64,000 bases of DNA from Actinoplanes sandaracinus (GTDB taxonomy: Bacteria; Actinomycetota; Actinomycetes; Mycobacteriales; Micromonosporaceae). Where the stretch lies: assembly GCF_030009775.1 (NCBI RefSeq), contig NZ_JASCTH010000019.1, forward strand, positions 62,001 through 126,000, in the 5' to 3' direction. The notes under the pieces are model-generated. The model was not told the DNA's origin, ran no database searches, and saw only the letters and a program-made list of their open reading frames with translations. How positions within the stretch are numbered: the stretch's first letter is position 1; every line of letters begins with the position of its first letter. This document shows, in pieces, positions 33,565 through 44,049 of this stretch. The translations under genes and the position numbers were made by a program.

Positions 33565-36500
33565 TCACCAGGTGCGGCTGTTGCCGAGCCGGCGCGCCGC
33601 GGCGATGTCCGGCCCGCCGATCGGATGCAGGCGCGGCGCGGGCGGGCCCCGGTGATGGTCCATCAGCCCGATCCGTGCCGCGAGCAACCCGTCGCTACCC
33701 GCGATCAGCAGGCTGCCGCCGGCCCAGGCCAGCGCATTGATCCGGAAGTTGCACGGCAGGTGTGCCAGTCGGCTGCGGGCCCGGGGATCCCACAGCCGCA
33801 CCACGCCGTCATCGCTCGCGATCGCGAGCAGGGCACGGCCGTTCGTGCCGGGCACCGCCGTCATCGCGGTGACCCGCCCGGCCGCGTCGGACAGCTCCCC
33901 GGCGGGAGCGGCGGTGATCGCGTTCCACAGCCGCGCCACACCGCCGTCGCCCGCCGCCGCGAGCAACGGCGGCCCGCCGTCGCCCGGCAGCGCCGCCAGG
34001 GCCCGGACGCCGTCGTCACGGTTCGCCGGTGTGCGTGCGACCAGCGAGCCGTCGACCGGATCCCACCACCGCACGTCGCCGAGCGTGCCCGCGGTGACCA
34101 GCCGGGTGCGACCCCGCCGGCCGGGCACCGCGGCCATCGCCCGCACCCATCCGACGTCGTCGCCGGAGTGACCGATGTTCATGTCGAGGGCGCGGGTACG
34201 GCCGATCGGGTCCCAGATCCGCACGGTCGAGCTGCCGGCGACGGCCAGCCAGGTCAGGCCGCCGTGGCCGGGCAGCACCGCCATGACCGGGTGCGAGAGG
34301 CCGCCGAACGAAGCGATCTCGTGCCCGGTGGCCGAGTCCCACAACCGCAGCCGCGCGTCGAGTCCGCGGCCACCCGCTCCCGCCGCGGCGATGACGGTCC
34401 TCCCGTCGGTCGCCGAGAGCACGGCCAGTGACGACCCCGGGTTCGCCTGGCCGTCGAACCGCCTGATCTTCGCGCCGGTCTCCGGGTCCCACAGTTGGAG
34501 CACTCCCTCGGCGCCCGCGGAGACGACGAGGTCACGACCGTCCGGCGCCCGCAGCCGGGCCAGGGCGCTGATCTCGTCCTCACCGCTGAGCGAACGCTCC
34601 GGTTCGGCCGTGACGCGGGGCCTCCAGATGCGGATCGTCTGATCGGCGCCCGCGGACGCGAGCCGTCTGCGGTCGCGTCCGGGCAGGAACACCAGCGCGT
34701 TGATGCCACCGGTGTGGCCGGCGAGGGGGGCGGCGGCGCTGTCGCCGTCGAAACTGCGGAACCGCACCGCCCGGTCGGTCCCGCCGGAGGCGAGCACCGT
34801 CTCGCCGAGCTCGGTCCGCAGCACCGCCAGGGCGTGGGCCCCGCCCACGTGGTCGCGCCACCATTCCACCTCGGCGCCGGTGAGCGGGTTCCAGACGCGC
34901 ACGCCGTCGTACCGGCCCACCGCCGCGACGCGGTTCCGGCCGTCCACTCCGGGCAGTGCGGCAAGGGCCAGCACCCCGTCGGCCGCGATCGGCTCGTGGA
35001 TCTCGTCGCCCTCGTCCAGATCCCAGAACCGGATCGTGCCGTCCTCACCCGCGGAGGCGATCACCCGGTCGGAGAGCACCGCCAGGGCGCGTACGGCCCC
35101 GCTGTGCCCGCGCAGGACCTTGACCGGGGCGCCCGAGCCCGGATCCCACAGTCGCACCGTGGCGTCGTCGCCGGCCGAGACGACGAGGTCGGGGCACACG
35201 GCCAGCGCGTGCACCGGACCGGCATGGCCGATCAGCCTGCGCAGTTCGACGCCCGTGTCCACCTCCCACAGCCGGACGACGGCGTCGGCTCCGGCCGAGG
35301 CGAGCACCCTCCCGGGCAGCATGGCCAGCGCCAGGACCGGCCCGGTATGACCGGTGAACTGCCGGAGCTCGACGCCGGTCGCCGGGTTCCACAGCCGTAC
35401 CGTGTGATCCGATCCTCCGGAGACCAGCAGCGGGCGACCGCCGGCGACGGTGAGGGCGGTGATCGCCCGGACCGTTCCGTCGTGGCCGTGCAGGATGCCG
35501 TGGCGTGGATAGGGAGTCAGGTTCGCCCAGCGCAGACACCACAGCCCGGGACGGGCCGATTCGCCACGGAAGTCGCTGACGGCCCGGGTTCTGGCCATGG
35601 CCAGGTGCCGGAGGACACGGCGGAGCGAGCGATCGGCGGTGATCAGGTCGCCGCGGGCCGTGTGAACCGCCGCGACGGCCGGCGGCAGTTGCGGGTCGCC
35701 CAGGCCCGCCACGGCGGCGACCACGCCGGCCGGGTCCAGTTCGTCCAAAACATCGGGCCGCCACGCGAGCAGCCCCCACGCGGCGGTGCCCACCTGGGCG
35801 GCATGACCGGCCAGGTGGTGGACGACATAGGGGTTGAGTCCCCCGGCCGACAGCAGGACGCCCAGGATCCGCCGGTGCAGAACCGTCATGTCCGTCCCCG
35901 GCCAGTTCAGCAGGTGCTCCTGGAACGTCCGGTGCGCGAGACGATAGACGCTCTGCCCCGCCTCGACGTCCACCATGAGGTAGGGCGCCGCGTCCCGCAG
36001 CAGGCCCGAGATCGCGGCGTCCTCGACGGTCTCCCCGCCCGGCAGCGCCGACGCGACGAGTTCCCAGATCCCGTCACGGATCGGGAGTCCTCGTCCCAGC
36101 CCCAGGCTCAGCGCCCGCAGGAGCACCGGGTATGCCAGGTCACGCTGGGACATCCGCTTCACCGCCGCGGCGAACAGCCCTCGATGGCCGCCGTTGAGCA
36201 GCTCGGCCAGCATGGCGGAGGATCCGGGGAACAACAGGTCGGGCCGCGCCGCCACCTCGTGGACGGCCAGACGGGCGTACAGGAAATGTTGCCTGCGGGC
36301 CGCGATCGCCGCCGCTATCCGGTCCGCGGCCTCGGGTGTGGCCGCGGTCAGCGATCCGACCCGCCGCCGGACGTACCGCCGGACGGCTTCGGTGTCCCGG
36401 GGCACCTCCACCGTGGTGGGCCGGCCGAGAGCCTCCAGAAGGTCGTCGGAGACGGGCGGGGGCAGGTCGGGGCCCTCCAGAGTGGATCGCCGGGTCCCCA

Positions 36501-37776
36501 CGATCACCCGGACGCCGGGCACCGCGGCGAGGGCCGGCAGGATCCGGCCCGCGAGCACGATCGGCTGCTGGGCTTCGTCGAGGGCATCGAACAACAGAGT
36601 CGCGCGGACGCCTGACAGCGCGGCCGTCAGCCATCTCAGCTGGGCGCCGACCGTTGCCAGAGCGGCCGGGACGGCTCCGAGCCGCAGGTCGGCGGCGATC
36701 CGGCCGATGGCGTCCGCGGCCGTCAGACCGGTGAGGAGCAGCGCCGTGTCGAAGACGTCGGCCGGCGGCCGGGCCTCGTCGCTCACCGGACCGATCAGTT
36801 CGTTGGCGGTCATGACGTCGACGAACCCCGGCTGGGAGAGGGCGACCGCCTGGCCGAGCAGCGCCGACTTGCCGCTTCCGGGCGGGCCGGTGACCACCAG
36901 CATCCCGGACCGGGCGGTCCGCAACCAGGAGGCGATCTCCGCGAGCTGCCGCTCGCGGCCCTCGAAATACCAGAGCAACTCGCCGGTCTCGCCGCCCTGC
37001 GCCTTGGTGAGGAAGTGCCGCCGCACGTCGTCGGGCAGGTCGGCGAGCAGGCGTTTCAGCTCGTCGTCGACGTCGACCGCGATCGGCGGGGTCGCAGGCG
37101 AGGGAAGCACCCGCCGCAGGGCCGACTCGCCCAGCCGGCGCGGCACCACATGGCTGCCCTGAAGGGTTCGCTCCAGTTGCCGGGCCAGGTCCCAGAGTTC
37201 GATGGTCTCCGCGGCGCGGAAGGTGTTCTCCAGGCAGTGGGCGAGCGCGTCCGCGAACGTCCCCAGCCGGATCGATCCGGCGCCGGAGACGCCGATCAGC
37301 AGGACCCGCCCGGGACTGTGCGGCATCCGGCTGAGCGACGACTCGACGAGTTCGACGAACCGGGACGAGCGGCAGGCCTCGACGACCACCACCGCCCAGG
37401 ATCCGGGAGACATCGACTGCCGGTCGGCGATCATCGCGGCGAGGACGTCCGGCCGCAGACCGCTCACCCCGACGTGCGCTGGGCTCAGGTGGTGCGCCAG
37501 AGCGGCGTCCTCGTTGTTGGACCAGCCGTGACCGGCCCAGTAGAGGACGGTGTCACTGTCGGGCTCGCCGTCACGCCACTCGGTCAGGCGTTTGACGACC
37601 GCGTCGCCGCCGCGTTCGCGCATCGGGGCCGGCCACGGCACGTGCCGGCCGCCGAACACGGCGAGCGAGCGGCAGACCCGCTCGATCTCCGGGTCCACGG
37701 CCAGGTCTTGCAGGCCGGAGTCCTGGTAGGCCCCGATCCCGACCGGGAACACCGCGATGCGCGGCTCCTCGCTCAT
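33565..37776 (-). CDS. Caspase-like protease / STAND NTPase / WD40 protein
   Basis: 1403 residues from ATG 37776. Residues 1-~225 are a caspase-like (orthocaspase, C14) domain: TVLYWAGHGWS gives His83 and AVVVVEACRSSRF gives Cys135. A STAND NTPase follows with Walker A TGPPGSGKS (Lys303) and Walker B ATLLFDALDE (Asp397/400). After a helical region come about 14 WD40 units (residues ~815-1395), enough for two seven-bladed propellers. The expected logic is that the propellers sense a ligand, NTP-driven oligomerisation follows, and the caspase is activated. Co-translated with the upstream lipase gene (ATGA overlap). An in-frame extension to 38376 overlaps the lipase and is rejected. Confidence 0.93.
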   Translation of the reverse strand: MSEEPRIAVFPVGIGAYQDSGLQDLAVDPEIERVCRSLAVFGGRHVPWPAPMRERGGDAVVKRLTEWRDGEPDSDTVLYWAGHGWSNNEDAALAHHLSPAHVGVSGLRPDVLAAMIADRQSMSPGSWAVVVVEACRSSRFVELVESSLSRMPHSPGRVLLIGVSGAGSIRLGTFADALAHCLENTFRAAETIELWDLARQLERTLQGSHVVPRRLGESALRRVLPSPATPPIAVDVDDELKRLLADLPDDVRRHFLTKAQGGETGELLWYFEGRERQLAEIASWLRTARSGMLVVTGPPGSGKSALLGQAVALSQPGFVDVMTANELIGPVSDEARPPADVFDTALLLTGLTAADAIGRIAADLRLGAVPAALATVGAQLRWLTAALSGVRATLLFDALDEAQQPIVLAGRILPALAAVPGVRVIVGTRRSTLEGPDLPPPVSDDLLEALGRPTTVEVPRDTEAVRRYVRRRVGSLTAATPEAADRIAAAIAARRQHFLYARLAVHEVAARPDLLFPGSSAMLAELLNGGHRGLFAAAVKRMSQRDLAYPVLLRALSLGLGRGLPIRDGIWELVASALPGGETVEDAAISGLLRDAAPYLMVDVEAGQSVYRLAHRTFQEHLLNWPGTDMTVLHRRILGVLLSAGGLNPYVVHHLAGHAAQVGTAAWGLLAWRPDVLDELDPAGVVAAVAGLGDPQLPPAVAAVHTARGDLITADRSLRRVLRHLAMARTRAVSDFRGESARPGLWCLRWANLTPYPRHGILHGHDGTVRAITALTVAGGRPLLVSGGSDHTVRLWNPATGVELRQFTGHTGPVLALAMLPGRVLASAGADAVVRLWEVDTGVELRRLIGHAGPVHALAVCPDLVVSAGDDATVRLWDPGSGAPVKVLRGHSGAVRALAVLSDRVIASAGEDGTIRFWDLDEGDEIHEPIAADGVLALAALPGVDGRNRVAAVGRYDGVRVWNPLTGAEVEWWRDHVGGAHALAVLRTELGETVLASGGTDRAVRFRSFDGDSAAAPLAGHTGGINALVFLPGRDRRRLASAGADQTIRIWRPRVTAEPERSLSGEDEISALARLRAPDGRDLVVSAGAEGVLQLWDPETGAKIRRFDGQANPGSSLAVLSATDGRTVIAAAGAGGRGLDARLRLWDSATGHEIASFGGLSHPVMAVLPGHGGLTWLAVAGSSTVRIWDPIGRTRALDMNIGHSGDDVGWVRAMAAVPGRRGRTRLVTAGTLGDVRWWDPVDGSLVARTPANRDDGVRALAALPGDGGPPLLAAAGDGGVARLWNAITAAPAGELSDAAGRVTAMTAVPGTNGRALLAIASDDGVVRLWDPRARSRLAHLPCNFRINALAWAGGSLLIAGSDGLLAARIGLMDHHRGPPAPRLHPIGGPDIAAARRLGNSRTW

Positions 37777-39230
37777 GACGGTTCGGTGACCAGGGTGAGC
37801 TGGCGGACCGGGCTCCAGCCGCCGCCGGCGACCTCGACGCGGTAGAGGCCGGGCCGTCCCGCGGTGACCGGGGCGATCCACCGGCCGTCGCGACGCTCGA
37901 CCTTCAGGATCTCCAGCACCCGGCCGGACCCGGCGTCGCTGAAGGTCACGACCGCTTCGCGGGGGCGGTCGATGCCGGTGATCCGGACCCCGAACTCCTC
38001 GCCGGGCAGGGCGAGATCGGGCACCTCGACGCCGATCTCGGCGGCGGCGAGCGGCGGGCCGAGCCGGTCCGGGTCCTGCTCGGTGATGACGCCCCGGACG
38101 AAGGCGGCGGCCTCGTCGGTGCGGGCCAGTGGTCCGTGCTGCTGCGGCAGGTAGTCCGGCGGCACCCGCAGCGACGCCGAGTTCCGGTAGACCGTTCCGT
38201 CCCCGCCGGCGTCGATCCACCGGGCGGCGCCGCCGGGGCCGTCGGTCCACAGTCCCTCGTGGGTGGTCACGACACCGTCGACGACGGTCAGGCTCTGGGC
38301 GGTCGGCTGGGAGGTGCCGACCATGCAGCGGTGGGCCACGGGTTCCACTTCGGCGAGTTCGCGGTGGAGTCGCCACGCGCCGGCGACCAGGCCGGGGTCA
38401 CCACCGAGCCCGACGGCGTCACTCTCGGTCAGGCGACGGCCGGGTGCGCCCTCGTTGACGCACCGGTACGAGGGCAGCAGGTCGTGCACTCCGGGGAGGG
38501 AGCGCACGAGGGCTCGTACCCCCTCGTCCGCGTCTTCGCGAAAGAGGTGGCGCGCGGGCCGCCGGGAGGGCAGCGGCAGCGGAGCGCCGCGCCCGGTGTT
38601 GAGCAGGACCGCCGCTTTCACCGAACCGTAGAACGGTGTGCCGAGAGTGATCGTCGCGCGGACGTCGTCGGTGGCTCCGGGGATCCGGGACAGATAGCGG
38701 GCGAGCAGCCCACCCATCGAGTGCGCCACGATCACCACCTGGGCGGGCCGTTCGTCCGGATGCAGCCGCCGCAGCTCGTCGTGCGACGGGTCGGCGCGCC
38801 ACTGATCCAGAGCGGTCGCGATCGTCTCGGCGAGCAGGCCGGCGTTGTGTGCGACCGGCAGCCGCCAGTCATAGGCGAAACGCACGATCTGGGCGTCCGC
38901 CACCACCGCGCGGCGGGCCGCCTCGACAAGGCGTTCATAAGGTTCGAAACCCTGGAAACCGATGGCGTACGCGGGGAAGCGCAACAGTCCGGACGGGGTG
39001 ACCCGGCCGTACCGCCCGGCTCGTTCGTCCTCGTCGAGCCGCAGCGCCGCCAACCCGGACCCGGTGCTCCAGGCCTTCACGTACCAGCCGAGGTCGCGCA
39101 GTCCCCACAGTTTCGCGCCGGTCGCCGTGTCGGTCAGCTCGCTGCCCATGATCCCGGGCACGACGACCACGAGATCGTGCGACTGCCCCCGGTCCACCGC
39201 ACCAGTGATCAACTCACCACGCACCGTCAT
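37773..39230 (-). CDS. LCAT/PGAP1-like lipase or acyltransferase
   Basis: 485 residues from ATG 39230. An alpha/beta-hydrolase with VVVVPGIMGSELTD (oxyanion segment of LCAT/PDAT enzymes), nucleophile elbow VIVAHSMGGLLARYL (Ser171), an Asp in DAGGDGTVYRNS (about 358) and a His in LPQQHGPLAR (about 377) completing a triad. The last ~85 residues look like an Ig-type beta-sandwich (LPGEEFGVRITGIDRP ... GLYRVEVAGGGWSPVRQL). No signal peptide, so it is cytosolic. Expected to cleave or transfer acyl chains of phospholipids. It is the first gene of a coupled pair with the caspase-STAND-WD40 gene and is a candidate membrane-damaging effector. Confidence 0.88.
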   Translation of the reverse strand: MTVRGELITGAVDRGQSHDLVVVVPGIMGSELTDTATGAKLWGLRDLGWYVKAWSTGSGLAALRLDEDERAGRYGRVTPSGLLRFPAYAIGFQGFEPYERLVEAARRAVVADAQIVRFAYDWRLPVAHNAGLLAETIATALDQWRADPSHDELRRLHPDERPAQVVIVAHSMGGLLARYLSRIPGATDDVRATITLGTPFYGSVKAAVLLNTGRGAPLPLPSRRPARHLFREDADEGVRALVRSLPGVHDLLPSYRCVNEGAPGRRLTESDAVGLGGDPGLVAGAWRLHRELAEVEPVAHRCMVGTSQPTAQSLTVVDGVVTTHEGLWTDGPGGAARWIDAGGDGTVYRNSASLRVPPDYLPQQHGPLARTDEAAAFVRGVITEQDPDRLGPPLAAAEIGVEVPDLALPGEEFGVRITGIDRPREAVVTFSDAGSGRVLEILKVERRDGRWIAPVTAGRPGLYRVEVAGGGWSPVRQLTLVTEPS

Positions 39231-39342
39231 GAGGCAGAACCATAGCCGCCGCTCCGGCCGCGACGCCTCGCACAAGCGGACAGTCGCGGCCGGACAGTCG
39301 CACCCGACTTCTCGGCCGGTGGCCCCGGACCCGGGATCCCGG

Positions 39343-40890
<1,548 letters not shown>

Positions 40891-40920
40891 GGTGAGGTGC
40901 GCTCCGCGGCTCGAGGATGA

Positions 40921-41004
40921 GCCGGGCAGCCGCCGACGGCCGCCCGGCAGGACACCGAGACGGCGGGCAGGACTTTCGCAGGTCGCGCCGCCGTCAGCGG
41001 CGGC
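40921..41004 (-). promoter_or_regulatory. Attenuator-like hairpins upstream of the ABC-F gene
   Basis: Two stems are seen. GCCGCCG-CTGA-CGGCGGC (41004-40987) places the stop codon of the short leader frame in its loop. A second, stronger hairpin at 40948-40921 has a 7-bp stem, one mismatch and a 4-bp stem. The ABC-F start lies 31 nt after the second. Translation-dependent switching between them is inferred. Confidence 0.5.
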
Positions 41005-41038
41005 CGCGCGTCCTCATGAACACGGTTCCCTCACACAT
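40994..41038 (-). CDS. Short leader peptide upstream of the ABC-F gene
   Basis: ATG 41038 opens a 14-residue frame, MCEGTVFMRTRGRR, ending at TGA 40996-40994. TAGAGT (41051-41046) ends 7 nt upstream, so the leader would be translated from the transcript's 5' end. An internal ATG at 41017 gives MRTRGRR. ABC-F resistance genes are often controlled by ribosome stalling on such leaders. Confidence 0.5.
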   Translation of the reverse strand: MCEGTVFMRTRGRR

Positions 41039-41126
41039 GGCGCCGACTCTAGAGCGCCTCGGATCCCACCGGCGAGTGATTTTTCGGATGTTCCGAGAAT
41101 CCGGATGTTCGGAGTATCTTGGCGAC

Positions 41127-42185
41127 ATGGTTCGGCTGACACGGGCACAACAGCAGGCACGCACACGATCCGCCGTGCTGGGCGCGGCGGTGCGGGAATT
41201 CGCCGAGCACGGCTATGCCGATGCCAAGGTCGACCGGATCGCCGCCCGGGCGGAGCTGACCCGCGGCGCCGTCTATTCCAACTTCCCGAGCAAGCGGTCG
41301 CTCTACCTGGCCGTCCTGCTGGACTCCTGGCCGCACGCGCCGATCCTGCCGGCCGGCGCGCCGGCCGGCCGGATCGCGGTGGACGAGGCGGCCGAGGCGT
41401 TCGCCCGCGCCTGGCTGGAGCGGCTCCCGTTCGCCGGCGACACCGCGGCCGCGGCCCGGCTGCGGTCCCGGTCGGTGACCGGGGTCTTCGACGACGAGCC
41501 GGGCCGCACCGCCCTGGGCGAGGTCACCCGGCTGGAAGCGCTGCTGCTGGCCCTGGCTCTGGAGTCCTGCCCACCGGCCGCCGGGCGGCGGGTGCGGCTG
41601 GCCGAGCTGATCCTGACGCTGCTGCACGGGGCCGATCATCTGGCCGGGTCGGCCCCCGGGTTCGGTGACCCGTTCGACGTGGCCCGGGCCTGCGGCCATC
41701 TGGCCCGGGCCGCGCCGCCCGACGACTGGGATCCGCCCCACCTGCCGTTCGTCCAGGCCGCCGAGCTCTGTGACGACCCGTGGCAGTCGCCCGACGGCGT
41801 GGCCGAAGACGGTCTGCTGGTGGTGCTCGGCTCGGCCCGGCTGAGCGCCGCCGAGGAGGCGGTCCGTGCCGCCGGGCCCGGCGACCGGGTGACCGTGGCG
41901 GTGGTCTCCGGCGACCCGGCCGAGACCGGCGCGCTGATCCGCCTGCGCGTCACCGGGCTCGCCGCCTGCCTGCGCCGGGCGTTCCCGGCCTCGGCCGCTC
42001 CACCGGTGCATGTGGACCTCGACGACGGTCCCGTGCTGGCCGCGGCCATCGGCGCCGAGGCCGGCGACGGCACCGAGGCCGCGGTCCGGGTCCGCGGGGG
42101 TCGCGTCGTCGCCCGCGCGTCGGGCCGCGGCGCCGGCCACGCCGTCGCCATCGCCCTCCCCGCCACCGGAACGGATCAGTCGTGA
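41127..42185 (+). CDS. TetR-family regulator with extra C-terminal domain
   Basis: 352 residues, longer than the usual 190-220. Residues 1-60 are a standard TetR HTH (TRSAVLGAAVREFAEHGYADAKVDRIAARAELTRGAVYSNFPSKRSLYLAV). A ligand-binding-like helical region reaches about 210. The remaining ~140 residues alternate strands and helices (VAEDGLLVVLGSARLS, GDRVTVAVVSGD, VHVDLDDGPVLAAAIG) and look like a separate small domain I do not recognise. TATCTT ends 6 nt before ATG 41127, suggesting a leaderless transcript. It overlaps the next gene by 4 bp (GTGA). Confidence 0.85.
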   Translation: MVRLTRAQQQARTRSAVLGAAVREFAEHGYADAKVDRIAARAELTRGAVYSNFPSKRSLYLAVLLDSWPHAPILPAGAPAGRIAVDEAAEAFARAWLERLPFAGDTAAAARLRSRSVTGVFDDEPGRTALGEVTRLEALLLALALESCPPAAGRRVRLAELILTLLHGADHLAGSAPGFGDPFDVARACGHLARAAPPDDWDPPHLPFVQAAELCDDPWQSPDGVAEDGLLVVLGSARLSAAEEAVRAAGPGDRVTVAVVSGDPAETGALIRLRVTGLAACLRRAFPASAAPPVHVDLDDGPVLAAAIGAEAGDGTEAAVRVRGGRVVARASGRGAGHAVAIALPATGTDQS

Positions 42186-42781
42186 CCGACCTGCTCGTGC
42201 TGCACACCCTGCGTTGCCTCGGCTTCACCGACCTGGCCCGGATCGCCGACGCGAGTGGCCTGCCCGAGCCCGAGGCCGAGTCGCGGCTGATCGACCTCGC
42301 GGTCGACGGGCTGGTCACCCGCACGGCCGGCCCGTTCGGTGGGTGGGGTCTGACCGAGGCCGGCAAGGCCGCGGACGCCCGGCTGGTCGCCGCCGAACTG
42401 ACCGCCGCCGGGGCGCGCGACGCGGTGGTGGGGGCGTTCGAGGACTTCCTGGTCCTCAACCCGGAACTGCTGGATCTCTGCTCGGCGTGGCACCTGCGGC
42501 AGGTCGACGGGGTGGCGACCGTCAACGACCACACGGACGCCGCCTACGACGGCCGGGTGCTGGCCCGCTTCGCCGACCTGGACCGGCGCGCCGAAGCCGT
42601 CTGCGGCGCGCTCGGTGCGGCCCTGCCACGGTTCGGCCGCTACCGGGGCCGGCTCGCGGCGGCGCTGGCACGGGCCGAGGCCGGCGAGCTGGAGCATCTG
42701 GCAGACACCACGACGTCGTACCACAACGTCTGGTTCCAGCTGCACGAAGACCTGCTGGTCACCTTGGGGATCCCGCGATGA
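42182..42781 (+). CDS. Winged-helix-like protein coupled to PPDK-like gene
   Basis: 199 residues from GTG 42182. Residues 1-75 fit a winged helix: LLVLHTLRCLGFTDLARIADASGLPEPEAESRLIDLAVDGLVTR followed by a glycine turn. The rest is helical (DFLVLNPELLDLCSAWHLR; TTSYHNVWFQLHEDLLVTLG) without a recognised domain. It overlaps the TetR-like gene (GTGA) and the PPDK-like gene (ATGA), so all three are translated together. A role in regulating or partnering the kinase-like product is inference from this arrangement. Confidence 0.75.
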   Translation: MTDLLVLHTLRCLGFTDLARIADASGLPEPEAESRLIDLAVDGLVTRTAGPFGGWGLTEAGKAADARLVAAELTAAGARDAVVGAFEDFLVLNPELLDLCSAWHLRQVDGVATVNDHTDAAYDGRVLARFADLDRRAEAVCGALGAALPRFGRYRGRLAAALARAEAGELEHLADTTTSYHNVWFQLHEDLLVTLGIPR

Positions 42782-44037
42782 CCCTCGTCCATCGCCTCTC
42801 TCCCGCCGTGACGGCCGACGCCGGAGTGCTCGGCGGCAAGGCGCACGGGCTGGTCGTGATGATGGGCCTCGGGCTCCCGGTGCCACCGGGGTTCGTCATC
42901 GCGACGAGCGCCTGCAGGGCCTTCCTCCGCGACGGCCGCCTCCCCGGCGGGCTGGAAGCCGCCATCTGCGACATGCGGCCAGCGGAGCGGGTGTCGGTGC
43001 GGTCCGGCGCGGCCGTCTCGATGCCCGGCATGATGGACACGTTCCTCAACGTGCGCCCCGGCCGGGGTGTCCTGGAGGCGGTGGCGGCGGTGTTCGCGTC
43101 GTGGCACTCGCCCCGCGCCACCTCCTACCGGCATCTGCACGACATCCCGCACGATCTGGGCACCGCCGTGATCGTGCAGGCGATGGTGTTCGGCGACCGT
43201 GACGAGCACAGCGGCAGCGGCGTCGCGTTCAGCCGGGACCCGAGCACGGGCGCCCCCAGCCCGTACGGCGAAGTGCTGTTCGGCCGGCCGGGTGCGGACG
43301 TCGTCTCCGGCCGCACCGCCACCCGGCCACTGGCCGAGCTCGCCGACCGCGAACCGGGCGTGTGGGCGGCGCTGCTCGACGGCCTGGCCAGAGTGGAACG
43401 CCACTACCGCGACGTCTGCCATGTCGAGTTCACCTTCGAGTCCGGGCGTCTCTGGTTCCTCCAGGTGCGGCCCGGCGGGCTGGCCGGGCGGGCCGCCGTG
43501 CGCGTCGCGGTCGACCTGGTCGACGAGGGGGTCATCGACCGGGCGACGGCGGTGCGCCGGGTCTCCGCGGCACAGCTGCGGGCAGCCCGTACGCCCCGGA
43601 TCGTCGCCGCGAGAGTGCTCGCCCGCGGGCTGGGCGCCAGCCCCGGCGTCGCCGCCGGGCGGATCGCGGTGACCGCCGACCGGGCCGCCCGGATGGCTCC
43701 CGACGGGCCGGTCATCCTGGTCCGCCCGCACACCTCGCCGCTCGACATGCACGGCCTGGCCGCCGCGGCCGGCATCGTCACCACGGTCGGCGGGCCCACC
43801 AGCCACGCCGCCGTCGTCGCCCGCTCGATGGGCCGGCCCGCCGTCGTGGGCGCGTCCGCCCTCACCGTCGATCCCGGCGCCGGGATCGTGCGTGTGGACG
43901 GCCGTTCCCTCCCCGAGGGCGTCCTGATCACGATCGACGGCAGCGGCGGCGAGATCGTCGCCGGCCCGGCCGAAACCGTTGCCGGCGACGCCGACCCTCA
44001 CCTCCAGCGGCTGGTCGGCTGGGCGGCCCCGGTGTGA
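42778..44037 (+). CDS. Truncated pyruvate,phosphate dikinase-like protein
   Basis: 419 residues; full PPDK has about 880. The ATP-grasp half is present (GGKAHGLVVMMGLGLPVPPGFVI, SVRSGAAVSMPGMMDTFLN, SGSGVAFSRDPSTG, VEFTFESGRLWFLQVRPG), as is the swivelling phosphohistidine domain with GGPTSHAAVVARSMGRPAVVG. The C-terminal PEP/pyruvate barrel is absent. It could phosphorylate its own His from ATP and pass the group to another protein or small molecule. Rv1127c-type mycobacterial PPDK-like proteins are also short (from memory). Last gene of the TetR/winged-helix cassette. Confidence 0.88.
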   Translation: MTLVHRLSPAVTADAGVLGGKAHGLVVMMGLGLPVPPGFVIATSACRAFLRDGRLPGGLEAAICDMRPAERVSVRSGAAVSMPGMMDTFLNVRPGRGVLEAVAAVFASWHSPRATSYRHLHDIPHDLGTAVIVQAMVFGDRDEHSGSGVAFSRDPSTGAPSPYGEVLFGRPGADVVSGRTATRPLAELADREPGVWAALLDGLARVERHYRDVCHVEFTFESGRLWFLQVRPGGLAGRAAVRVAVDLVDEGVIDRATAVRRVSAAQLRAARTPRIVAARVLARGLGASPGVAAGRIAVTADRAARMAPDGPVILVRPHTSPLDMHGLAAAAGIVTTVGGPTSHAAVVARSMGRPAVVGASALTVDPGAGIVRVDGRSLPEGVLITIDGSGGEIVAGPAETVAGDADPHLQRLVGWAAPV

Positions 44038-44049
44038 CAGTCTGTACCG

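Noticed and set aside
34495..36615. 706-codon plus-strand frame opposite the caspase-STAND-WD40 gene
   Set aside because: Antisense shadow; all recognised motifs are on the minus strand.
37777..38376. In-frame 200-codon extension of the caspase-STAND-WD40 gene
   Set aside because: It lies wholly inside the lipase gene in another frame, is Arg-rich, and the caspase domain begins right after ATG 37776.
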